Shown here: in pieces, positions 8,322 through 17,034 of the stretch
Numbering within the stretch: the first letter of the stretch is position 1
How the letters are laid out: each line of letters starts with the position of its first letter
The notes under the pieces: generated by a model
The model's database searches: none
Told to the model about the DNA's origin: nothing
What the model saw: the letters and a program-made list of their open reading frames with translations, nothing else
Source: Flavobacterium frigidimaris
GTDB taxonomy: Bacteria > Bacteroidota > Bacteroidia > Flavobacteriales > Flavobacteriaceae
Assembly (NCBI GenBank): GCA_900129595.1
Contig: FQWG01000001.1
Location: 62,001 to 126,000 of the forward strand
Direction of reading: 5' to 3'
DNA: 64,000 nt
Position numbers and translations under genes: made by a program

Positions 8322-11300
8322 ATGTACCTTAACTGTCATTCCTTCCACTCCTTGCGTTACGGCACGATTCCTTTGGAAGAATTGGTCGAGCAGGCAGTTT
8401 CCTTCGGTGTTAAAGCTATGGCTCTTACTGATGTAAATACTGTTACAGGAATTTATGATTTTATTAAATCCTGCCAGCAGGCAGGAATCAAACCTTTGAT
8501 AGGAATGGAATTCCGTTGGGGATTTTCGTTGTGCTATGTTGGACTTGCTAAAAATGCAGCAGGTCTGGCGGAAATGAACCGTTTTCTGACCCGCCATAAT
8601 TTTGACAATACACCCCTTCCTTTTCCAGCACCTGAATTTAAGGATGTATTTATAATTTATACTACTGAAAATCTGCCAGACGTTTTAAAAGAAAATGAAT
8701 ATATTGGCATTCGTCCTGAAGAATTGCAGAAACTGATTTTGACTGACCTCAAAAACAGGATTGGTAAAATGGTGGTGCTCCAGCCGGTCACATTCCGTAC
8801 CAGGACAGAATATAATCTGCACAGAATTCTTTGCGCAGTTGACCGCAATATAATTCTTTCAAGACTCTCACCTGATGACCACTGCCGGGAATCTGAGGTA
8901 ATGATTGCCTCTGATACTTTAGCTTCTTATTATGAAAATTACCCGCAGATCATCTCAAATACAGAGAAAATTATAGAACAGTGCAATTTTGAGTTTGATT
9001 TTAAAACACCCAAAAATAAAAAGTATTACACCAGCAGTAAAAAGGATGATATGAAGCTGCTTAACACTCTCGCTGAGCAGGGCCTTGTATGGCGCTACGG
9101 CAGAAATAACATTAAAGCAGAAGCAAGAATGAAAAAAGAATTGACTGTAATTGACCAGCTTAAATTCAGTGATTATTTTTTAATTACTTGGGATATTATC
9201 CGCTACAGCAATTCTCAGGGATTTATGCATATCGGAAGAGGAAGCGGTGCAAACAGCATTATTGCTTACTGCCTTGGGATTACTGACATCTGCCCTCTGG
9301 AACTGGATCTTTATTTTGAGCGTTTCCTGAACCTTAACCGCAAAAGCCCTCCTGATTTTGACATTGACTGGTCATGGAAAGAACGTGATACCATACTGGA
9401 ATATATTTTCTCACGTTATGGCTCTGATCACGTCGCCTTTTGTGGTACAAACGTGGAATTCAAATACCGGTCAATCTTTAGAGAGGTCGGCAAAGTTTTC
9501 GGTCTTCCGAAGGAAGAGCTGGATGCACTCGCTAAAAACCCTATGGATCTGCACCCTACAAATAAAGTAGTCCGACAAGTGCAGCAGTATGGTATGCTGT
9601 TGGAAAAATACCCCAACCAGAGAAGCATGCACTCCTGCGGGATATTGATATCTGAAGAACCTATTACCAATTATACGCCTCTTGAAATGCCTCCCAAAGG
9701 TTTTCCTATTGTGCTTTTTGATATGCATACCGCTGAGGACATTGGACTTGAGAAATTTGATATTCTATCCCAGCGTGGTATTGGGCATATTGACGATACG
9801 GTAAAACTTATAGAGAAAAACAAAGGTATCCGTCTGAATATCCGTGATACATCCATTTCGAAAAACGAAAAGAGCTGCAATGATTTTTTAGGTATCGGAA
9901 GAACTATAGGATGTTTTTACATCGAAAGTCCTGCAATGAGAGGGCTGCTTAGAAGACTTAAATGTGACAATTACAAAACCCTTGTAGCTGCATCGTCAAT
10001 CATACGTCCTGGTGTTGCCCAGTCCGGTATGATGAAAGAATATATTTTCCGTCATAATAATCCGTCGCGTTTCGAATATTTCCATTCTGTTTTTGAAGAG
10101 CAATTGGGAGAAACCTATGGCATTATGGTCTATCAGGAGGATGTTATCAAAATTGCACTTCATTACGGAGGTCTTCCCGCGGCTGACGGCGATATACTGC
10201 GCCGTGCTATGTCTGGAAAAGGACGCTCCAAAGCTGCGCTTCAGAAAGTCAAAGATAATTTCTTTGAATGCTGCCAGCGTCAAGGACATCCTTTGAAACT
10301 CAGCGAGGAAATATACCGCCAGATTGAGTCTTTTGCCGGATACTCATTCTGCAAGGCACACTCTGCATCTTACGCTGTAGAAAGCTATCAGAGCCTTTAC
10401 CTCAAAGTGCATTATCCCGTAGAATTTATGACTGCAGTAATAAATAATCAGGGTGGTTTTTACCGTACCGAGGTTTATGTCCATGAAGCAAAGATGTCTG
10501 GAGCAATAATTCATAATCCTTGCGTAAATAAGAGTGAGTATGAAACCACACTTTACGGCAGTCATATCTATCTGGGTTTTATGCATCTTCAGGGGCTTGA
10601 AGCCAAAATTGCCGTTTTCATTCAGCAGGAAAGAGAAAAAAATGGGGATTACCTTTCATTAGAAGATTTTATAAACCGTGTTCCTGTCGGTATTGAAGGA
10701 CTCCAGATTTTAATTTTTATTGGTGCACTGCGCTTTACAGGAAAAACAAAAAACCAGTTGTTGATAACAGCAAGGCTGATAATGGTCAATTTTAAACCCG
10801 AAAACAGAAATTTAATGCTGCTTCAGGAGCCTATAAAGAAATTTGAGCTTCCGGTTCTGGAGCGCTCCCCTTTTGAAGATGCCTTCGATGAAATAGAGCT
10901 CTTAAGTTTTCCTGTATCCTGCTCCCCTTTTGATTTATTGCAGACAAAATTCAGAGGTGATGTAATGGCAAAGGATTTATTGATGTATCATAAGAAAACT
11001 GTCCGTATGCTCGCCTATCTCATCTCACGCAAGCACGTCCCTACAAAGATGGGGGCTATGTATTTCGGAACTTGGATTGATGCCGATGGAGAATTTTTCG
11101 ATACTGTACATTTTACAGACAGTCTTGCGAAATATCCATTTCAGGGAGGAGGCTGTTATTTATTATTAGGGAATGTTGAGATAGATTATCACTTCCCTAC
11201 TATTACTGTAACCAAAATGGCAAAAATGCCCTTTATTGCTGACCCCAGATATTCAAATACCAATGACAGACAATATAAAGTGCATGAGCAGATTCGTGAA

Positions 11301-11378
11301 GATGTAAGTATGACGCATCGTAAACCTTATCCACAGGAACATGAGATTAATCTGCCGAGAAATAAAATGAAAAATTAA
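8322..11378 (+). CDS. dnaE: DNA polymerase III alpha subunit, error-prone DnaE type
   Basis: A 1018-residue C-family polymerase, shorter than the replicative DnaE (about 1160 or more). It has an N-terminal PHP domain (NCHSFHSLRYGTIPLEELV; ALTDVN), the GRGSGANSIIAYCLGI nucleotide-binding segment, and the palm motif PDFDIDW at residues 344-350. A helix-hairpin-helix region follows (SFAGYSFCKAHSASYAVESY). It ends with a short OB-like tail and no tau-binding extension that I can identify. Starting 3 bases after dinB, the two form a translesion cassette often seen in Bacteroidota chromosomes and conjugative elements. It converges on the minus-strand gene at 11384 with 5 bases between the stops. 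Confidence 0.9.
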   Translation: MYLNCHSFHSLRYGTIPLEELVEQAVSFGVKAMALTDVNTVTGIYDFIKSCQQAGIKPLIGMEFRWGFSLCYVGLAKNAAGLAEMNRFLTRHNFDNTPLPFPAPEFKDVFIIYTTENLPDVLKENEYIGIRPEELQKLILTDLKNRIGKMVVLQPVTFRTRTEYNLHRILCAVDRNIILSRLSPDDHCRESEVMIASDTLASYYENYPQIISNTEKIIEQCNFEFDFKTPKNKKYYTSSKKDDMKLLNTLAEQGLVWRYGRNNIKAEARMKKELTVIDQLKFSDYFLITWDIIRYSNSQGFMHIGRGSGANSIIAYCLGITDICPLELDLYFERFLNLNRKSPPDFDIDWSWKERDTILEYIFSRYGSDHVAFCGTNVEFKYRSIFREVGKVFGLPKEELDALAKNPMDLHPTNKVVRQVQQYGMLLEKYPNQRSMHSCGILISEEPITNYTPLEMPPKGFPIVLFDMHTAEDIGLEKFDILSQRGIGHIDDTVKLIEKNKGIRLNIRDTSISKNEKSCNDFLGIGRTIGCFYIESPAMRGLLRRLKCDNYKTLVAASSIIRPGVAQSGMMKEYIFRHNNPSRFEYFHSVFEEQLGETYGIMVYQEDVIKIALHYGGLPAADGDILRRAMSGKGRSKAALQKVKDNFFECCQRQGHPLKLSEEIYRQIESFAGYSFCKAHSASYAVESYQSLYLKVHYPVEFMTAVINNQGGFYRTEVYVHEAKMSGAIIHNPCVNKSEYETTLYGSHIYLGFMHLQGLEAKIAVFIQQEREKNGDYLSLEDFINRVPVGIEGLQILIFIGALRFTGKTKNQLLITARLIMVNFKPENRNLMLLQEPIKKFELPVLERSPFEDAFDEIELLSFPVSCSPFDLLQTKFRGDVMAKDLLMYHKKTVRMLAYLISRKHVPTKMGAMYFGTWIDADGEFFDTVHFTDSLAKYPFQGGGCYLLLGNVEIDYHFPTITVTKMAKMPFIADPRYSNTNDRQYKVHEQIREDVSMTHRKPYPQEHEINLPRNKMKN

Positions 11379-11383
11379 CGTTA

Positions 11384-13318
11384 TTAAGCATTTATCAGGT
11401 TCAAAGTTTTTGCATGCGCTTCGACCCTTAAATCATCTTCTATTTTTAAAATGAGCAAAACCATTAATTTAAGCAGTATGCGATAGTCATTTTTTTGCTC
11501 CTCCTCATCATGGCTGTTTGTCGCATGTACATACTTATTTCGAAGCCAAAGACCATTAGAGAACCGGTTATTTAAATAGTAATTGAAAAAATCACGCTCA
11601 GCTTTAGTGAATAATGCTCCAGAAAAAGCAACAATTTTTAGCTTTTCCATTCTATCTATTTCTTTTCTGATATAATCAGGAAAGTGATAATAGTTTATAA
11701 CATCGTTATTGTCCAGAATTCCTAGAACAATAAAAAAAGTGTAATTTTTAGGTTTTACCACACCATTTAAATCAGCTATCAGATAGTCATCAGCAATGAA
11801 TTTATCTATAACTTCTTTTTCATAACTGTCAAAATTTTTTATCATCATATTTTCTGAAATAATCAATTCATAGAAACAGCTGTATTTTTTACCATATTTT
11901 TGATAATCAAAAAGAATACTGCTTGTATTAAAAAAATAATTTCTAAGTTTTGAATATTCATTTCCTTCAGGGTATACATATTTTTTCTTTACCCGCGAAG
12001 GTATCTTTTCAAAACCAGAAGTTTTGGTAGTAACCTGTAAAAGCTCATAGTCAATACTACCTTCAAGAACAAACAACCGGTATTGCTCAATTAAAGACTC
12101 AAACTCAGGCACTATCAACCTGATCTTTTCCAGTGGAGTGCTTATTGAATTGGGAAGGTATAATCTAAAAGTATCCACTTCAAACTTTGAATTAAGATAA
12201 TCATTTACAAAGTATTGAAGAACATCTTCTATACGTATATCAATGGATTCCAAGAAATATCTATAAAGCTCAAATTTCAATTCTCCTGTTAATGTTCTAT
12301 CACGAAAATCAAAACTTATTAGAAATTCATTTTTAGATTTCATAAAAATCCTATCGAATGTATCAATTCTTGACGATTTAATTACCATATCAATACACCC
12401 CTGAAAATCAATAAAACCAAATATGTTTCTGTAATTCTTGAAAAGATCCTCCTTACCTGTTTTTTCCCTTAATTTCTTAACACTGTAAGAGTAAATCTGT
12501 CTTTCTCCTTCCATGATTATCTTTTCTATTTCAAGCTGATCTTCGCTAAGACATGCTCCTTTTGCAACTGTCGTAACATGAGCCTTTTTAAAGTGTTCAG
12601 CATTAAGTTTTTTTGAGAGCCTTTTTGCTTTAAGCCTTAATTTGTCACTTATTTTAAGAAATTCAGAATCTTTACTGCTTTCAACCAGACGGACATAATT
12701 TAGATTTACATCTTCTATATCCAGATACTTGTCTATTAAAAGCTCCCGATCGTGAAGACTGAAGGATTTGGGAAAATATTTTTCCTTCTGCTCACGGTCA
12801 TGCTCCTGTTCGTAATAACTTAAAAGATTTTCAGCATTTTTTTCATCAGCTAGCAGATAAGCTTTTATTTCTGGCTCAAAAAATGCTACGATTCTGCTAC
12901 AGTAAAGAATATCATTGATATCAAATCTTCTTTTCTTAAACAAGGTTAGAAGATCAGCTGTCGTAATTTTTTCATAAATCTTAAACTTGTTAACAAGCAT
13001 CCAGAATGATTCATGATAATCATATTTAATATCATCATAAAATGAAACAATCAATTCTGATGTAAGGCCTGTAAAATAAAGATTGATTTGCTTTTTAAAT
13101 TCCTTAATCAGTTTTTTGTACATTTCTGTCTTCTTATCATCCCAATCTTTATGAAAAAATCCATTATCAATATATTCACAGATATGCTGAAGTTCAAGTA
13201 CATCATTTATAGTATAAAGTGATTTAATATGTCTTCCATTTTCAAGAAATTCATTTATTTTGCCCATCATGGGATAAGATGCAAGGTCTTCTCTTGAAAA
13301 AAATATTATTCGTTCCAT
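11384..13318 (-). CDS. Unrecognised protein with a C-terminal HEPN-like RNase motif
   Basis: A 644-residue protein. I start it at the ATG at 13318 (MERIIFFSREDL) rather than 13363, because the extra 15 residues look like non-coding AT-rich sequence. Most of it is an uncharacterised, helix-rich region with many Lys, Glu and Tyr residues. Near the C-terminus is LRNKYVHA (R593-N-x3-H598), which fits the R-(N/D/H)-x3-5-H signature of HEPN ribonucleases, followed by a helix ending in KIEDDLR. HEPN proteins commonly act as RNases in abortive infection. It follows the OLD/UvrD operon on the same strand after a 145-bp gap, so it may be the last gene of that cluster or an independent unit. Confidence 0.5.
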   Translation of the reverse strand: MERIIFFSREDLASYPMMGKINEFLENGRHIKSLYTINDVLELQHICEYIDNGFFHKDWDDKKTEMYKKLIKEFKKQINLYFTGLTSELIVSFYDDIKYDYHESFWMLVNKFKIYEKITTADLLTLFKKRRFDINDILYCSRIVAFFEPEIKAYLLADEKNAENLLSYYEQEHDREQKEKYFPKSFSLHDRELLIDKYLDIEDVNLNYVRLVESSKDSEFLKISDKLRLKAKRLSKKLNAEHFKKAHVTTVAKGACLSEDQLEIEKIIMEGERQIYSYSVKKLREKTGKEDLFKNYRNIFGFIDFQGCIDMVIKSSRIDTFDRIFMKSKNEFLISFDFRDRTLTGELKFELYRYFLESIDIRIEDVLQYFVNDYLNSKFEVDTFRLYLPNSISTPLEKIRLIVPEFESLIEQYRLFVLEGSIDYELLQVTTKTSGFEKIPSRVKKKYVYPEGNEYSKLRNYFFNTSSILFDYQKYGKKYSCFYELIISENMMIKNFDSYEKEVIDKFIADDYLIADLNGVVKPKNYTFFIVLGILDNNDVINYYHFPDYIRKEIDRMEKLKIVAFSGALFTKAERDFFNYYLNNRFSNGLWLRNKYVHATNSHDEEEQKNDYRILLKLMVLLILKIEDDLRVEAHAKTLNLINA

Positions 13319-13463
13319 AAAATTGAATCTTATTATTATATTAATGGTATTGCTGGACAACATTTTCGTATTCAGTTTAGTAAAGTACGAAGATTTTATA
13401 TTTTTTTTTCAGAAAAAACAAATTAAAAGAGCTTTCAAAATCATAAGTTTAATTAAAAAAACA

Positions 13464-14282
13464 TTAAAAAGGCAGGTCAATTTCATCAATTACTGCATCA
13501 GTAGAAAGACTGCTAAATATTTTAGGGTTTAATGATCCTATTTTATTTATATTAACTGAATTATACGCAGTGAAATTTATTAACCCGTTTTCAAAGAGAT
13601 CAAAAAACAAATTAACACCGTATCTTTTTTCAAGGCTATGTTTTATTTTATCTGTATGAATATTTCCTTTTCCTGAAATCATTAAAGAAGGCGACAAATG
13701 CTTAGGGGCTTCAATATGCCATCCCTTTGATAGTGAATGGGATTTTAGTTCGTTGAATAGTCCTATAAAATTAAAAAGCAGTTCTGGAAAAGGAGTAAAG
13801 TTCTTAACTTCACAGAAAGTCTGGAGATCTTTATTCGCTACGTAACAAAACTTCTTTGTAGAATTTTTTACCAGATAATGGTCATTCTCTGAAATTATTG
13901 AATCTTTATTTATTACCGAAATATCAGGAGTAAGATATATGTCATCCTGAAAGCCAGACTGAACGGTTAAATTATGGTGAATTTCAAAACAAATCTTCAT
14001 CTGAAAATTTTCATTATCTACAGGACAAGATATTTCAAAAAATGAAAAATTTTCGGGATAACCGTTGGGCGAAAGTTTATACTTAAACTTTCTTGCGATA
14101 AGATTTTTTACTTTAAGTTCAAAACCATGATTCTGGTAGTACCTTACAATATAATTGTAACAGCTCATTTCAAAATAGTCACTTATCCTGCTACCCTGAT
14201 TAGAAATGAAAGTTTTATTTCTTCTTAAAAAATCATTTATTTCATTCTCAAAATCTTCTACTTTTTTAAATGGATTTGGCAT
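13464..14282 (-). CDS. PD-(D/E)xK nuclease-fold protein, last gene of the OLD/UvrD operon
   Basis: A 272-residue protein. A strand-turn at residues 117-123 (LTPDISVI, D120) is followed about 38 residues later by FCEVKNFTPFPELLF (E158-V-K160), the two halves of a PD-(D/E)xK active site, with the helix that usually follows. The upstream stretch (FEMSCYNYIVRYY; KICFEIHHNLTVQ) could supply the family's first acidic residue. Its start codon shares one base with the stop of the preceding gene (TAATG), so it is translationally coupled to the OLD/UvrD pair. I infer a DNA-cleaving or DNA-binding accessory of that system; the family name is not known to me. Confidence 0.6.
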   Translation of the reverse strand: MPNPFKKVEDFENEINDFLRRNKTFISNQGSRISDYFEMSCYNYIVRYYQNHGFELKVKNLIARKFKYKLSPNGYPENFSFFEISCPVDNENFQMKICFEIHHNLTVQSGFQDDIYLTPDISVINKDSIISENDHYLVKNSTKKFCYVANKDLQTFCEVKNFTPFPELLFNFIGLFNELKSHSLSKGWHIEAPKHLSPSLMISGKGNIHTDKIKHSLEKRYGVNLFFDLFENGLINFTAYNSVNINKIGSLNPKIFSSLSTDAVIDEIDLPF

Positions 14283-14761
14283 TATTCTATTTTGTTGTTA
14301 TCATCTTCAGCATTATTGTGAGTATTGTTCGCTTCATTGTTGTCAAGGTGCCATTTTAAATTCTTTATTTTTCTCAATAAGTCTTTCGTTTCTACAGTAG
14401 TTAAAATATCATGTGTGAGGGAATATTTTTCCAGCAATACATTAAAATTTATCACTATTGCAGCGATACGATTCTTCTCTGCTTCTGTTAATTTATAAGT
14501 CCCTATTTTTATTGCGTCCGCTTCACTGTTCCTGAAAACAGTCCCTGCAAATTTGACAGCGCCGTCCATATTTGAAATTACCCTTTTATAAAATATTGCC
14601 AATGCAACTACTAATTCGATGGTTTTTGAGAAAGAAATAAGATTTTTATACGCATCTCTGTTCTGGAGTATAAAGTTAATCTCCCGCATTCTATTATAGT
14701 ATTCATTATACATCGGATTGGATATTTCTCTTGGCAATCTGCTGCAAAATTTTTCAATCAT
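14282..14761 (-). CDS. Small helical protein of the OLD/UvrD operon, unknown function
   Basis: A 159-residue protein with no motif I recognise. It is mostly helical (NEYYNRMREINFILQNR; KTIELVVALAIFYKRVI) and ends in an Asn/Asp-rich, probably disordered tail. No signal peptide or convincing membrane segment. Its ATG overlaps the helicase stop by 4 bases (ATGA) and its stop overlaps the next start by one base, so it is locked into the operon and is very probably a real subunit. It is not present in the two-gene Gabija arrangement as I know it. Confidence 0.55.
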   Translation of the reverse strand: MIEKFCSRLPREISNPMYNEYYNRMREINFILQNRDAYKNLISFSKTIELVVALAIFYKRVISNMDGAVKFAGTVFRNSEADAIKIGTYKLTEAEKNRIAAIVINFNVLLEKYSLTHDILTTVETKDLLRKIKNLKWHLDNNEANNTHNNAEDDNNKIE

Positions 14762-17034
14762 ATTCTATCTATATCAATTAAATCATCGATTATAACCCAA
14801 CCAGCTTCTTTAATTTTATCAATATCATTTTTTATATTTTCCTTTAAAACTGCAAAGCATAATAAATGAGTTGGCCTTGAAAAACCAACATACATCATTT
14901 TTAATGCCTGTTTAGCTCTGCTATCTTTACCAACCCGATAAGAATGAAACTCATTAAATAATGGATTTGGCAATAATTCTTCTTTTTTAGTTTTTGTAGC
15001 CAATTTTGAAGCAACCTTTAACCTTTGTGTCTCATATTCATGATATGATGATTCAATGTACATTGTTGCACAATGAGTCTGTCCTTTTACTGCGTGGATT
15101 GAAGACAAATTAAATTCATTAATTGAATTTTTATTAGATTTTACTAAATAATCACCCTGCCCAATTACATGCTTTGTTTCAATAAACTCTTTTGACTTAA
15201 GAATCGATCTTGACTTACTAGTATCGAAGTTATCCCAATTTAATTTTATAAATTCAGATTCTATAAACTTTTTAATTTCTTGATACACTAAATCAATGTC
15301 ATTATTCGAAACAATTTTAAAGCACCATAAATATAAATTTGATTTAAACCTATTATAATATTCATCGCCCTGACTTTTCATAAAGTCTATAATATTAGAC
15401 TTTCTAAAATATCTTTTCTTCTCAAAGTCAATATAAATTCCTTCTAACCTTAATATTCTTGAAAATGCATTCAAAATGGATTTTCTTATAGCCTCCATGG
15501 TTAACTTTTCTCTGTCAAAGAGCGTCAAGTGCTTATACAAAGAATCAAAATCTTCTTTCTTTTGCTTTGTTTCTTTTGAATAATTTGGAAAAATATCTTT
15601 AAGTCTAATTTTCTCATTTCCGATATTTTGTTCATCATTATTCCATTCTGTACTCCAACTAATTATATGGTAACCATTCTTTGATGCACTTGAAGTTTCA
15701 TTAAGTTTAAAATCTTTAATTAGCTGTGCAAATCTATCTTCAAGTTTATCTTTTGATTCGTTATTAAAAATTATCAAGTGCGGTTTGATTGGAGTATTTA
15801 ATTTAGCCAATCCGTTAACAACAAATTTTTTAGTTCCATCTTTATCTGTATGTGGATCTAATGTATAATAATTAACAATATTGGCTATCTCTTCCGTTAA
15901 ACGATTAGATCCAGTTAAATAAATCGGATTCCTGGGAATCCAATCACAATTATCTTTTATTATCTTACCTGAGCTATATATGGATTGATTAATATCCCCA
16001 ATTCTTTGGATTACAGTATTTGAGCTCTCAGAAAAAAATATGCTGTCTATTAAATCAATTTGGTATCTTTCTAGATCCTGCATTTCGTCTATAAAAACAT
16101 ACTTAAAACGCAATTGAAGTATTTCTTTTATCTGAGGGTTCTTATGAATATACCATTCTGCAAAAGAAAATGAATCTTTATATCTCAAAGAACCTTCTCT
16201 ATAAAGTATTTCAAATAATTCAAGTAAAATTTTACCTGAATCTGTATTAAATCCTAAAGAAGTATTTTCGTAAATAAACTTTTCTTCAAGAAAATTTAAT
16301 CTATAAATTAATCCTCTTGAATGTTTTTCTAAATTAACTGAGTCTAATGCTTTCTTATTTACACTAACGATTATACTTTTTAGTGCCTCAGAGATTTGAT
16401 CGTTATGCGCAATATCCTTGCATTTTTTATAAATCAGAACATTTTTATTAGTTAAAATATTAATAGATTTAAGATTTTTTATTATCTCAAGAGCCTCTTT
16501 CTTTTCAATATGAAGTTCGTTTATTAATAAATTTGTGCTTATTAATGCTTCTCTAGAATATATTTGATTAAAGAAATTACCATATAAAGTATTTTTAAAA
16601 GGCAATTTTTTTGATAAACTAATTAGTTTATCTGAAGGAATATCATCTTCATTTTTCCTTATGTATGAACCATACTTCTCAAAACAAGCTTGATTTGCTA
16701 AAAATCGGTTCGTAAAACTTTGCACAGTACCTATAAAATTGGGATATTCGAAGAGTTGATGACAGTCTTTTTTAAGTTTTTTTTCAATCTCATATACGGC
16801 TTGATTGGTATGTGCTAGAACTAGAATCCCTGAACCGTCTACAAAAGGCATATTTTGAGCTATACAATACAGTTTTGCCATTAAAGCTGTAGTTTTGCCA
16901 CTGCCGGGAACTGCTAGTAAATCACATGTAGTAAAATTTTTTATAAATGGAATTCTCTCTTCATCATCAAAATCATTACCATCAATAAAAATATCTTGCG
17001 CTAATTTAATATGCTCATCTTTAACTTTTACCAT
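14758..17034 (-). CDS. UvrD/Rep-type superfamily 1 helicase, GajB-like
   Basis: Taken from the ATG at 17034 (MVKVKDEHIKLAQD), which overlaps the OLD gene by 14 bases; an upstream in-frame ATG at 17061 is possible. The 758-residue protein has AVPGSGKTTAL (Walker A, K47), VFIDEMQDLE (motif II, DExxQ), QRIGDINQSIY (motif III), HAVKGQTHCATMYIE and YVGFSRPTHLLCFAV (motifs V-VI). These define an SF1A helicase. In Gabija, a UvrD-like GajB (about 500 residues) partners the OLD nuclease GajA; this one is clearly longer, so it is a relative rather than a textbook GajB. It probably unwinds DNA or senses DNA ends and nucleotides for the nuclease. Confidence 0.8.
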   Translation of the reverse strand: MVKVKDEHIKLAQDIFIDGNDFDDEERIPFIKNFTTCDLLAVPGSGKTTALMAKLYCIAQNMPFVDGSGILVLAHTNQAVYEIEKKLKKDCHQLFEYPNFIGTVQSFTNRFLANQACFEKYGSYIRKNEDDIPSDKLISLSKKLPFKNTLYGNFFNQIYSREALISTNLLINELHIEKKEALEIIKNLKSINILTNKNVLIYKKCKDIAHNDQISEALKSIIVSVNKKALDSVNLEKHSRGLIYRLNFLEEKFIYENTSLGFNTDSGKILLELFEILYREGSLRYKDSFSFAEWYIHKNPQIKEILQLRFKYVFIDEMQDLERYQIDLIDSIFFSESSNTVIQRIGDINQSIYSSGKIIKDNCDWIPRNPIYLTGSNRLTEEIANIVNYYTLDPHTDKDGTKKFVVNGLAKLNTPIKPHLIIFNNESKDKLEDRFAQLIKDFKLNETSSASKNGYHIISWSTEWNNDEQNIGNEKIRLKDIFPNYSKETKQKKEDFDSLYKHLTLFDREKLTMEAIRKSILNAFSRILRLEGIYIDFEKKRYFRKSNIIDFMKSQGDEYYNRFKSNLYLWCFKIVSNNDIDLVYQEIKKFIESEFIKLNWDNFDTSKSRSILKSKEFIETKHVIGQGDYLVKSNKNSINEFNLSSIHAVKGQTHCATMYIESSYHEYETQRLKVASKLATKTKKEELLPNPLFNEFHSYRVGKDSRAKQALKMMYVGFSRPTHLLCFAVLKENIKNDIDKIKEAGWVIIDDLIDIDRI

